Positions 33,896 to 42,500 of a stretch of DNA of 51,206 bases are shown here, piece by piece. A program made the translations under genes and the position numbers. Source of the stretch: Euryarchaeota archaeon UBA495 (lineage in GTDB: Archaea > Thermoplasmatota > Poseidoniia > Poseidoniales > Poseidoniaceae); assembly GCA_002496845.1 (NCBI GenBank), contig DALQ01000001.1, forward strand, positions 1-51,206, in the 5' to 3' direction. The stretch's first letter is position 1, and each line of letters opens with the position of its first letter. The notes under the pieces were generated by a model. The model had not been told where the DNA came from. It saw only the letters and a list, made by a program, of their open reading frames with translations, and ran no database searches.

Positions 33896-34930
33896 CTACT
33901 CTTCCTCATCGGCCGCCGGGGTGGCGAGTCCGCACATGCTGACCTCAAACCCGGCCCGTTCCAGCGGCATGCGCAGGGCCTCAAGTGCGCCCGGCGTGGC
34001 GTCTTCTGGTCGACGTGGCACCACCACGGCCGACACGCCAAGCATGCACAAACGGCAGGTCCACGTCTCGTCCAGTCCGGTTTCACTGAGGGCGACTTGT
34101 ACGGCCTGCAGGAGCCATGAACGCTCCACCTCGTCTTCAAGCCCTGAAACGGAGGCAAAGTCGGCGGCGGCCAGCAAAAGATCGCCCCATCGACCTTCGT
34201 CCCATGGACCGTCCATCAATGGAGCAAGGGCGGCTTCTCCGGCTTCGGTGATGGAACGTTTCCAGCCGGGGTGGTCGATGTAAGCCGAAGTGTGCCTGGT
34301 TTCGTCAGGTTGCCACACCAGCAGAACGGGCGCGTCAATCACGGCCCCTTCAGCGATGCCGGACACGCCTGGCGCACCGGGTTGACGCCTCAGCGCCATG
34401 CCCCCGGCCTGCAAGGCCAACACGTCCCCAAGACCGCCGCGGTGCAAGCGTTCGAGGCGGTGGGCCGCACGTGCGGCGTAGTCCGCGTCAGGGGCGCCGT
34501 TGGCCTCCAGCACGGCCAACGCAGCAGCCAGAAGACCGGCGGCCGACATGCCGAAGCCTTGGCTGATGGGCAACTCGAGATGAACCTCAAGCCGCCAAGC
34601 GGTTGAACGAGGAATGCGCCTGACCGCGCGAAGGTCCTCGATCAGCGTGACGTACAGCGCTTGGCCCTCTGGCCAAAGGGTTCCAAACCGGTCCTTGACG
34701 ACCACCTCGATCTCACCGTTTCGTGACGGAGGACGAAGCGGGGGGGCAGCACCTGCCGAGGCCTCAGGGGGAAGCGCTGGTTGTGCCTCGGCTCGAACAC
34801 GGACGCCAGCATCGAGGCAAAGGCCGGCGCCTCGGCTTCCCTGCCGTCGCGGCAAGAGTTCCTCGTCGTGAATGGAAAACAACAGGGTGATGTGCCCGCC
34901 AACGTGGGACTCACCGACGGTCATCAACAA
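33896..34930 (-). CDS. Pantoate kinase (GHMP family)
   Basis: The 344-residue protein is an archaeal GHMP kinase. GGHITLLFSIHDEE near residue 11 and GSRGAGLCLDAGVRV near 32 are pantoate-kinase signatures, and LELPISQGFGMSAAGLLAAAL is the phosphate-binding Pro-x3-GLGSSA-like motif with a Met-Ser-Ala variant near residue 125. Later HRLERLHRGGLGDVLALQAGG fits the active-site helix. The enzyme phosphorylates pantoate on the archaeal route to coenzyme A, before phosphopantothenate synthetase. It is not next to the partner gene. Starts M1 (34930) or M3 (34924) are both possible. Confidence 0.85.
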   Translation of the reverse strand: MLMTVGESHVGGHITLLFSIHDEELLPRRQGSRGAGLCLDAGVRVRAEAQPALPPEASAGAAPPLRPPSRNGEIEVVVKDRFGTLWPEGQALYVTLIEDLRAVRRIPRSTAWRLEVHLELPISQGFGMSAAGLLAAALAVLEANGAPDADYAARAAHRLERLHRGGLGDVLALQAGGMALRRQPGAPGVSGIAEGAVIDAPVLLVWQPDETRHTSAYIDHPGWKRSITEAGEAALAPLMDGPWDEGRWGDLLLAAADFASVSGLEDEVERSWLLQAVQVALSETGLDETWTCRLCMLGVSAVVVPRRPEDATPGALEALRMPLERAGFEVSMCGLATPAADEEE

Positions 34931-34983
34931 ACAAGCAGCGCACGCCGTCCATCAAGGTGCGTGAGGTCAAGCGCAACCTGCGT

Positions 34984-35913
34984 TCAAGCAAGGCCCTTCT
35001 CGAGGTCACCCGAGATGTTGATGAAACGCTCACTGAGTTCGCGAAGCGCTTCGTTGATCACGACGTCGGGCGCCATGGCGCCGTCGGACTCGAAGGTGAA
35101 CACGTAAGCGCCCGGGACGTCTTCGAACACGATGGCCTCACCGAAGGCTTCGTCGCGGCCGGTGCCGGGTCCAACTTGGTGGATGGCCTTCTCGAGATCG
35201 TGCACGGTGTCGATGTCCTCAACACGGTTCTTGGTGAACAGCTTGGCATCGATGGCGCGACCGTCGCTGGTCGTCAAGTTGAGGGCAAAGAGGGCCTCTG
35301 CGCCCTTCTTGTCCTGAAGGACAGCGACGCGCTGGGGGTGGAAGGTCACCGCTGCAGCCGGAGCGTGCTTGACGTGGTCACGGCCGCGGCCGTAGGTGGC
35401 AAAGGCGTAGAACTCGAGGTATTGGCCCTTGGCGAGGATCGTCAGAGGGATGCGCGCGAATTCTTCAGGGATGTCGAACATCGGGTCGGAGAGGGTCATC
35501 ATGTCACCGACGTGCACGGTGCGGAACTCTTCTTCGTCTTCTGCGGAGGGGCCGCGGGCGTTGAGGGAATAGAGCACCTGGCACTGCATGCAACCGCGCT
35601 CGTCTTTGACCAAGGTGCTGCAGTTGGGGCATTCGTCAACGAAGTGGAGCCCTTCGTCGGGGTAGGTGGGGACGGGGAGCATCGCCAGTCGGTGGGCGAT
35701 GACTTCGTCGGGGAGGGCGTTGACGGATTCAACGACCTCGCCTTGGTTGTCTTGGTTGACCCCTTGGGTGAAGTCCACGAAGGCAATCGCCATCTTGGGA
35801 ACATCGCTGAGGATGGCTCGGCGGATGGCGTTGACCTGCGAAGCGTCGCTGTCGCTGATGAGGTACTTCGCCTTGCGGCCCTTGGGCCATCCCTTCACGG
35901 ATTCGATGTTCAT
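34984..35913 (-). CDS. rpoD: RNA polymerase subunit D
   Basis: The 309-residue subunit is the archaeal counterpart of eukaryotic Rpb3 and bacterial alpha; with subunit L it nucleates RNA polymerase assembly. ASQVNAIRRAILSDVPKMAI is the assembly helix of the alpha-like domain, and LPDEVIAHRLAMLPV follows. An inserted domain carries a CPNC and a CMQC separated by nine residues, so the pattern is CX2CX9CX2C; in many archaea this domain binds Fe-S clusters, while here it is a single four-Cys site more like a zinc ribbon. The final helix ALRELSERFINIS is the dimerisation helix. It is the last gene of the rps13-rps4-rps11-rpoD operon, 15 bases after rps11. Confidence 0.95.
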   Translation of the reverse strand: MNIESVKGWPKGRKAKYLISDSDASQVNAIRRAILSDVPKMAIAFVDFTQGVNQDNQGEVVESVNALPDEVIAHRLAMLPVPTYPDEGLHFVDECPNCSTLVKDERGCMQCQVLYSLNARGPSAEDEEEFRTVHVGDMMTLSDPMFDIPEEFARIPLTILAKGQYLEFYAFATYGRGRDHVKHAPAAAVTFHPQRVAVLQDKKGAEALFALNLTTSDGRAIDAKLFTKNRVEDIDTVHDLEKAIHQVGPGTGRDEAFGEAIVFEDVPGAYVFTFESDGAMAPDVVINEALRELSERFINISGDLEKGLA

Positions 35914-35928
35914 GGTAATCCACCTCGT

Positions 35929-36315
35929 TCAGACGCGGCGACCTCGGCGGCCGCCCTTCTTCTTCGTCCCGTCGTGGGCGATTGGAGTGACGTCTTCGAT
36001 GCGCGTGATGGTCATGCCGGCACGGGTCAAGGCGCGAATGGCGGCCTGAGCACCGGGTCCGGTCGTGTTGGCCTTGTTGCCGCCAGGCGCGCGGTACTTG
36101 ATGATCAGTTGCGTGAATTCCTTCTCGCGGAGGTCGTCGGCCAAGCGCTCAGCAGCACGGGTGGCTGCGAACTGGCCGCCGCTGTCGGAAGCGGTCTTGA
36201 CGACCTGGCCGCCGGAGCAGGTGGCGATGGTTTCCGCGCCCGTCAGATCGGTCGCGGTCATCAGGACGTTGTTGTACGAGGAGAAGATGTGGACGACGGC
36301 TCGACGGTCGGACAT
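35929..36315 (-). CDS. rps11: Ribosomal protein S11 (uS11)
   Basis: The 128-residue protein of the 30S platform has RRAVVHIFSSYNNVLMTATDLTG at the start, DSGGQFAATRAAERLADDL in the middle and the conserved C-terminal ITRIEDVTPIAHDG tail rich in Gly and Arg. It starts one base into the rps4 stop (TGATG overlap). A perfect GGAGGTGA at 36322-36329, six bases before the ATG, lies within the end of rps4 and explains coupling. Confidence 0.97.
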   Translation of the reverse strand: MSDRRAVVHIFSSYNNVLMTATDLTGAETIATCSGGQVVKTASDSGGQFAATRAAERLADDLREKEFTQLIIKYRAPGGNKANTTGPGAQAAIRALTRAGMTITRIEDVTPIAHDGTKKKGGRRGRRV

Positions 36316-36974
36316 CAGGCCTCACCTCCGTTGTCGTCGGCTGCGGAAGGTGCGTCAGCAGCCGCCTCAGCGACTTCTGCGGCAAACTCGGGCGTGGCCT
36401 CGGGGTCAACCTGCTCTTCGACCGCATATTCGGCTTCGGAGCGACGGTCCTCAATCGCCAAGCGAATGGGATGCTGTGAGTTGTTGAGTTCGCTGGAGGG
36501 GTGGTAGGCGATGAGTTCCTCTTCGTCGCGAGAGACGGGGTAGGAAGGGATGGTCACCTTTTGCTCACCAATGACGATTTGGCCGTGGGTGATGAGTTGG
36601 CGGGCCTGCTTGATGGTGCTCGCGAGCCCCTTGTAGTAGACCTGAGCCTGGAGACGGCGGTTGAGGATCTCCTCAACGCCAAGGGACAAGATGTCGTCGA
36701 GGCTGGATTCAGCGGTGACGAGCCCCTTCTGGTGGAGGGAGTGGAGGAGGTCTTCCATCTCGCGCTTGCCGTGGCCTTCGGTGGTGTCCACGTTACCAAT
36801 CAGGCGCATGGCCTGACGGCGGTGGCGGCGAAGTTGGGACTTGGCCTTCCAAATCTCCTTCATGTTCTTCAGGCCGTGGCTCGCACGGATGGCGTGCTCT
36901 TCCTCGATGCGGTCGGCCTTCCACGGGTGGGAGGGCGTGTCGTACTTTGGTCGCGAGAATTTTGGTTCACCCAT
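36315..36974 (-). CDS. rps4: Ribosomal protein S4 (uS4)
   Basis: The 219-residue protein is an archaeal/eukaryotic-type uS4. It starts PKFSRPKYDTPSHPWKADRI, and the S4 RNA-binding domain is RRLQAQVYYKGLASTIKQAR followed by ITHGQIVIGEQKV. It has an unusually long C-terminal extension, about 60 residues past the S4 domain, rich in Ala, Glu and acidic residues ending in DDNGGEA. GAGGTGAGG lies just before the ATG at 36974. It is part of the S13-S4-S11-RpoD operon. Confidence 0.95.
   Translation of the reverse strand: MGEPKFSRPKYDTPSHPWKADRIEEEHAIRASHGLKNMKEIWKAKSQLRRHRRQAMRLIGNVDTTEGHGKREMEDLLHSLHQKGLVTAESSLDDILSLGVEEILNRRLQAQVYYKGLASTIKQARQLITHGQIVIGEQKVTIPSYPVSRDEEELIAYHPSSELNNSQHPIRLAIEDRRSEAEYAVEEQVDPEATPEFAAEVAEAAADAPSAADDNGGEA
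36322..36329 (-). promoter_or_regulatory. Shine-Dalgarno site of rps11
   Basis: The minus strand reads GGAGGTGA, fully complementary to the usual archaeal 16S tail, six bases before the rps11 ATG and inside the rps4 coding end. Similar sites precede rps4, rps13 and rpoD, so this operon uses leadered, Shine-Dalgarno initiation. Confidence 0.7.
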
Positions 36975-36991
36975 GATGCCTCACCTCAACC

Positions 36992-37456
36992 TCACTTCTT
37001 TCGCTGGACACCCAGCGTCAGGCCGAATCGGCCGTTGGAACGGCCGCGCTGGCCACGAACCTTCTGGCGGTTGGCGTGGCGCACACCGCGGTACGCCTTG
37101 ATGGCGCGGAGTCGGTCGATGTCGTCCTTCTGGACGAGCTTGACTTGCTGCCCGGTGAGGTGGAGTTCCTCGCCGCTCTCGATGTCGCGCTGGCGGTTGA
37201 GCATCCAGAGAGGGACCTTCTCCGCGTATTCCTCGACGGCTTCGAGGAGCGACTTCTGCTCCTCGGCGGTCAGGTGGCCGGCCATGCGGGTCGGCTCGAA
37301 GCCGGTTTGGCGGCAGATCTGGATGGCGGTGCGGTCACCGACACCGTTGATGGACGTCAGGGCCGAGGCAAGCGGCCGAAGGCCGTCCACGTCCGTGTCC
37401 GCCATGCGGATGATGTAGGAGAAATCGTCTCCGAGGTCTTCGTCCTTCTTGGCCAT
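36992..37456 (-). CDS. rps13: Ribosomal protein S13 (uS13)
   Basis: The protein starts at ATG 37456, giving 154 residues, with GGAGG at 37465-37469 eight bases upstream; the in-frame start at 37495 would lie almost at the predicted transcript start. FSYIIRMADTDVDGLRPLASA opens the fold, SINGVGDRTAIQICRQTGF is the helix-turn region, and the C-terminal AIKAYRGVRHANRQKVRGQRG is the conserved RNA-binding tail. It is the first gene of the operon. The promoter lies at 37513-37524. Confidence 0.96.
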   Translation of the reverse strand: MAKKDEDLGDDFSYIIRMADTDVDGLRPLASALTSINGVGDRTAIQICRQTGFEPTRMAGHLTAEEQKSLLEAVEEYAEKVPLWMLNRQRDIESGEELHLTGQQVKLVQKDDIDRLRAIKAYRGVRHANRQKVRGQRGRSNGRFGLTLGVQRKK

Positions 37457-37512
37457 CCGTGGTGCCTCCATCGCGTTCGACATGGTGTCGAGCAACGTGC
37501 CGACCGAACTCC

Positions 37513-37524
37513 CCTATTTGAAGA
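37513..37524 (-). promoter_or_regulatory. TATA/BRE-like promoter of the S13-S4-S11-RpoD operon
   Basis: The minus strand reads TCTTCAAATAGG, 11 of 12 bases as at the pilin gene. It lies 57 bases before the rps13 ATG, so a start site near 37492 would leave a leader of about 35 bases carrying the GGAGG site at 37465-37469. Confidence 0.55.
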
Positions 37525-37566
37525 ACGCGGCGTGAGGGAGGGTGGCTCTGAGGCGCAGCATCGCGT

Positions 37567-38865
37567 TCAGCGCGCTCCTTCTTGAACGGCGGGGTCGACG
37601 CAGAGCAAGTGCACTTCAGGGCCTTGCCCTGCATGGCACAAGAAGGCTTGACGGCGGCCATGTCGACGGGATAATTGCCGGTCCAATGAACCCTGAAGTT
37701 TTGGTTGGAGGTCCGCAGGAAGGGCGCATCTGAGGGTCAGACGGGCCACGTCGTGTTCCAGCGCCAACGCGACCAAATCGTCGACGGTGTCCTCGTTGGG
37801 CGCATGGTGCACCACGGCCGCAACACGGCCGGTGGCCTGAACCAATCCACGTTCGTTGGAAGCCAGCACAAGCGGAACGTCATGATGCACTTGTGGGCGG
37901 CGTCCGTCCACGGCCGTCCACGCAAGCGACGCTTTCTCGCCGAGGTGCCCGCGCAACCACGGCTCGACCAGGCCTGAAGCGAGAAGCGCCGCGTCGATCA
38001 GGCTGACCTGTTCGCCGCGTCGAGGAGGGCGACGCACCTGTTGCGGTAAGTCGTCGCCAAGCGGAAGCGCACGTCCGCCTTCGACGATCAGCGGCTGGCT
38101 TCCGTCGGCCGGGTACCGCACAAATCGGCGGGCGACGTCCGGCGTAGAGGCTCCACCCAACCATGCCGAGAGACGGTCGACGCGTCCTCCGCCACGGGAA
38201 CCCCACACCCAAGTGCGTTGGACGCCCGGAAGATGGGTGTCGACGACGGCTTCCACGGCCAGGCGTTGGTCATGAGTCAAGCGGGGAGAGAGGTCCAACA
38301 GCACCGCTTGGCCGTCGGGCCCACGGGCGAGATGGGGGGCCCATGCGGCCAGAACGGCGCTCGGAGAAGGTGCCATTTCCTCAAGGTCGTGGGTGCGTGA
38401 ATTCCGAGGTCGTGCGGGATCAAGTTGCAGCAACCCGATGGATGCGCCTTCCACGACGTGAAGCACATCCTCTGCGGCGGTCCCGTCGCCGACCAACACC
38501 CGCGAGGCAAGGAACCACGGCGCCTCAAGCGCGCCGAACCACGCCGCCACGGCACGGAGGTTGTGGGCGCTCGCGCGAGCACGGCTTGGATCGAGTTCGA
38601 CGCCGATGGCCGGGCGCTCAAGGATGGCGGCGAGGGCCGCCAACTGCACGCCGCTGCCGCAGGCCACATCGAGCACGGCTCCCGAAGGTAGGCGTTCAGG
38701 GTTGATCATCGCGGCACGTTCGGCCGCGACTTGCCACGGCGTGGCCAGGGGTTTCGCAGCCTCGCCGTGTACGAAGACCAGCCCGTCAGGGGCCGTTGCA
38801 TCCCGAACGGCGACCAGCGCATCGTCCGCCTCCAGCTCGGCTGGAACGAGGACGTCATGCGTCAT
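37567..38865 (-). CDS. Class I AdoMet-dependent methyltransferase (THUMP-like family?)
   Basis: ATG at 38865, four bases after the pyrE stop, gives 432 residues; the longer frame upstream overlaps pyrE and is not used. An N-terminal helical part (MTHDVLVPAELEADD) leads to AERAAMINPERLPSGAVLDVACGSGVQL, motif I at about residue 65-75, AIGVELDPSRARASAHNL, and LLQLDPARPRNS with the DPAR signature seen in bacterial methylases with a THUMP-like tail. The C-terminal third (about 300-432) is that tail. Target could be rRNA or tRNA but is not known. Translation is likely coupled to pyrE. Confidence 0.75.
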   Translation of the reverse strand: MTHDVLVPAELEADDALVAVRDATAPDGLVFVHGEAAKPLATPWQVAAERAAMINPERLPSGAVLDVACGSGVQLAALAAILERPAIGVELDPSRARASAHNLRAVAAWFGALEAPWFLASRVLVGDGTAAEDVLHVVEGASIGLLQLDPARPRNSRTHDLEEMAPSPSAVLAAWAPHLARGPDGQAVLLDLSPRLTHDQRLAVEAVVDTHLPGVQRTWVWGSRGGGRVDRLSAWLGGASTPDVARRFVRYPADGSQPLIVEGGRALPLGDDLPQQVRRPPRRGEQVSLIDAALLASGLVEPWLRGHLGEKASLAWTAVDGRRPQVHHDVPLVLASNERGLVQATGRVAAVVHHAPNEDTVDDLVALALEHDVARLTLRCALPADLQPKLQGSLDRQLSRRHGRRQAFLCHAGQGPEVHLLCVDPAVQEGAR

Positions 38866-38869
38866 CGGA

Positions 38870-39466
38870 TCACCCTGTGATGTCCGAGCGCACAAGGAGG
38901 CTCTCGAAGGGAATGCCCGCGGCGGCAAAAGCCTCGGCTCCGCCTTCCTGGCGGTCAAGGATGGAGATGACGCCGACGACGTCGCACTCGGTTTCGTCAC
39001 GCAACCGCTCCACGGCCTTCACCGCGGATCCGCCGGTGGTGGTCACGTCCTCAAGCACGACGATGCGCCCGCCGCCTGACAGGGAGGAGCCTTCCACACC
39101 TGGAGGATTGTTCGTCTTCCGTCCACCGCGCCCCTTGGGTTCCTTCCGGACCATGATGCCACGAAGCGATGCCGGGGCCTCGGCGTTGGCGATGACCAGC
39201 GCCGTGAGCGGTACAGCACCCAGTTCCAGACCGCCGACGACGTCCGCTTCGTAGGCCGAAAGACGGGTGCAAATGAGGCCACCAATGAGGCGCGCGGCCT
39301 CGGGGTGCATCATCGCGGGCTTGAGGTCGAAGAACCAGCGCGACGAGCGACCGCTGGCCAAGGTGAACGCGTCGTCGCTGCCGCCGTCAAGGAAGGAAAG
39401 GTCGCGCACGAGGTCGACGAGACGCGCCCGTCGTGGGTCCTCGGCGAGGCTGGCGTCCACCGTCAT
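38870..39466 (-). CDS. pyrE: Orotate phosphoribosyltransferase
   Basis: The protein of 198 residues (ATG at 39466; a start at 39496 would add ten) converts orotate and PRPP to OMP in pyrimidine synthesis. LASGRSSRWFFDLKPAMMHP near residue 40 binds orotate, GGLELGAVPLTALVIAN is the phosphate loop region, IMVRKEPKGRG holds the catalytic loop Lys and IVVLEDVTTTGGSAVKAVE is the PRPP-binding motif. It lies at the head of a pair with the methyltransferase and is divergent to polC, 82 bases apart. Confidence 0.92.
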   Translation of the reverse strand: MTVDASLAEDPRRARLVDLVRDLSFLDGGSDDAFTLASGRSSRWFFDLKPAMMHPEAARLIGGLICTRLSAYEADVVGGLELGAVPLTALVIANAEAPASLRGIMVRKEPKGRGGRKTNNPPGVEGSSLSGGGRIVVLEDVTTTGGSAVKAVERLRDETECDVVGVISILDRQEGGAEAFAAAGIPFESLLVRSDITG

Positions 39467-39548
39467 GGCTCCAAGGCCATGCCGTGGGAGCATCAACCTT
39501 CCCGACCTCGACGTTGGTTTGATGAACGGTCGCCCGGACTGTTCGGTT

Positions 39549-42500
39549 ATGGCGTCGACCGAACCCGTCGGCGCCCCATTGCATGACCCGCTGGTCGGGC
39601 TTGACGTGGACCGTTTGCAAGCGGAAATGGACCGCTACCACCTCTGGCTGGACGAGCGCACCGAGGAAGCCTACGCCATCGCAGAAGAGGCCCGGGCCAA
39701 GCGCTTCGACCCTCGCGACCACGTGGAAATTCCGCGTGCTGCGGACTTGGCCAGCCGAACAGAGAAGTTGCTTGTCGAGCACCTCGACGGACACCCTGTG
39801 GCCGACGACATCCGTGCGATGCTGGCGGAACACGACCGTGAAACCACCTCCATCCTGATGGCGCAAAAGGTCGCTGCGGCCTTTCGAGCCAACGGCTACG
39901 ACATGGTCAAGAGCATCGATGTGGGCCTCCGCGTGGGCCTTGCGGTCCTGACCGAGGCCGTCCTCGTCGCTCCACTGGAAGGGATTTCCGAGGTCCGGCT
40001 GTTGAGCAACGTCGACGGGTCGTCCTTTGTGTCGGTCTTCTTCGCCGGACCCATCCGAGCAGCGGGTGGAACGGCCCAGGCGTTGGCCGTGCTCATCGCG
40101 GACATGATCCGGCGAGAATTGGGCATCGACCCGTACAAGCCGACCGACCCAGAAGTGGAGCGTGTCAAGGAAGAATTCGGGCTCTTTCGCGGCAACCTCC
40201 AGTACCGTCCGTCCCCGGCTGAGATCGAAGAAATCGTTCGGGCTTGCCCCATCATGATCAACGGCGAATCCACGGAACGCATCGAATGTGCCGGATACGG
40301 CCGGGTGCGTAACGTCGACGACACGCGCATTCGCGGTGGTGTTCTGCTGGTCATTGGCGAAGGCATGTGCCTGAAGGCTCCAAAGATCCAGAAGCACACC
40401 GAACGCCTGAAGGTGCCGGGTTGGGATTTCATTTCCAAGTTCGCTGCAAAAGGAAAAGAGAAGGAAAACAAAGGCGAAGGGGCCTTTTCGTCCCGTCGTG
40501 TGGCTCCCATTTCCAAATTCATGAACGACATCATCGCCGGGCGTCCAGTGTTTGGCGCGCCCCTCGAAGCCGGCGGGTTCCGGCTCAGGTACGGTCGTGC
40601 GCGTCCCTCGGGATTGGCAGCGGCCAGCGCCAATCCCGCCTGCATGGCTGCGATGGACGATTTCATCACCGTTGGGACGCAGATGAAAATCGAGCGGCCG
40701 GGCAAAGCCTGCGCTATTACCCCATGCGACGAGAGCGAAGGGCCGTGGGTGATCCTCCGTGACGGCACGTTCCGACGCGTGGACGACCTGATGGAATACC
40801 GTGGCCTTCGAACGGACGTCGGCTCGGTGTGGGACAACGGCGAGCTGGTGCTGGGCTACGGCGAATTCATGGAGAACAACAAGCCGTTGGTTCCCGCCGG
40901 CTACACCACCGATTGGTGGGCCTCCGATTTGCTCAACCGATTGGCCACCGAGGGCGACCTCGAAGACCTCGCGAAAACGCTTGGTTGCTCCCGTGCCACG
41001 ATGCCTGACGGCCTGCCCGGGCAGACGCCTGGCGAGGACGACACGGCCCGAGCCTTGGCCCGAAACGCATGGCACCCGTGGCTTCGCAGGCAACGCCTGA
41101 CGTGGGCTCAGGCGAAAGCCGTCTGCCTCCGCTTTGGCACGTCGTTGGCTCCACCAAACAACCCGTGGTTCCTTGATTTGCCCATCGAATGGATGCCGGC
41201 ATGGTTGGACCTTCTCGCCGCGGCACACATCGAAACCGACGGCGAACACCGTTCCCTCCGTGTGGCTGGGGGAGTGGCGAACTGGACGCCCGACGTCATG
41301 GATGAACTGCGTCCGGAAACCGAACCGGCCCACGAAACGCGGTCGGTGCCGGGCCCGGACCTTCGTCCTGAGGCGGGAATTTTCGAAGACGGGACGCCAG
41401 AATGGTGGGCCTTCTTGCAGCATGGCTTGGCGAAAGGCGCCGCCCTCTTGCTCGGTGTGGAACACCGCCACGAGGGCGAGGATCTGATCCTGACCGGCGG
41501 CTGGGAAGCGATGCTCGAGGGCTTTGGCTTCGGCATGGAAGGCGACCGGCCGTTGGCCGTTGAGGACATGGCAGGGGCGGTCAAGCGCCGCATCGAAGAA
41601 CTCCGTGACGCAGCGGCCCTTTTGGAAGCGGAACGCGCCCGAGAACGGGATCTTGCGGCCGAGCGGGCCATCGTTCGCATCGCCGCCGAAACCGATGCGC
41701 GTCAGCGCGGCCTCGGCATCGCTGAAACGGACGAGGTGGGGCGTACGGCGGCTGCTGAAGTGCCCGACCCTGGTCCTGCAGATCCCAAGGCCTACCACGC
41801 GGCGCAAACCCACGAAGACGACCATGCCGTGGACGGTCTGCTTCCGCTGGTGCGGAAAGCCTCACGTTTGCGGTGGGAGCACAGCGCACCCATCCGCGTG
41901 GGTTGCCGCATGGGGCGGCCTGAGAAAGCCGCAGCGCGGATGATGAGCCCGATGTCCCACGCCCTCTTTCCCATCGACCTCAACGGTGGAGCACAGCGGC
42001 TGCTGGCCAACGCCGAGGAGAAGGGAAACATCCGAGTTCAGGTCGGTCGGCGGGTGTGCACCGTGTGCGGAAAGGAAAGTCCTCAGCTCAACTGCCATCA
42101 TCGCAAGGTGGACGACATGGGCCGGCCACGTGCCGGAGAAACGTGCGGTGGCCCAACCGAAATGGCCGGAAATGCACGGTCCAACGGACGACGTCGAGGC
42201 GAACTGCAAACGGTGGAACTCGACACGCTCCTCGAGGACGCTCGCATCCGTCTCGGGTTGGACCGCCTCCCGAAGCAGGTCAAGTGCGTCAAGACGCTCA
42301 ACAGCAGAAATCAGACGCCGGAACCCATTGAGAAGGGCATCTTGCGAGCGCACCACACCTTGCCCGTGTTCCGTGACGGCACCGTCCGCTACGACATGAG
42401 CGACGTCCCTGTGACCCACTTCCGGCCCAAAGAAATCGGCACCAGCGTGCCGGCCCTCCTCGATTTGGGATACACGCACGATCACCTTGGGGCTCCTCTG

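Noticed and set aside
34957..36507. A 516-codon plus-strand frame
   Set aside because: It lies antisense to rpoD, rps11 and the rps4 end, which are certain. High third-position GC makes long antisense frames common here.
39387..41825. An 812-codon minus-strand frame
   Set aside because: Antisense to pyrE/polC coding sequence; its protein has no recognisable domain.
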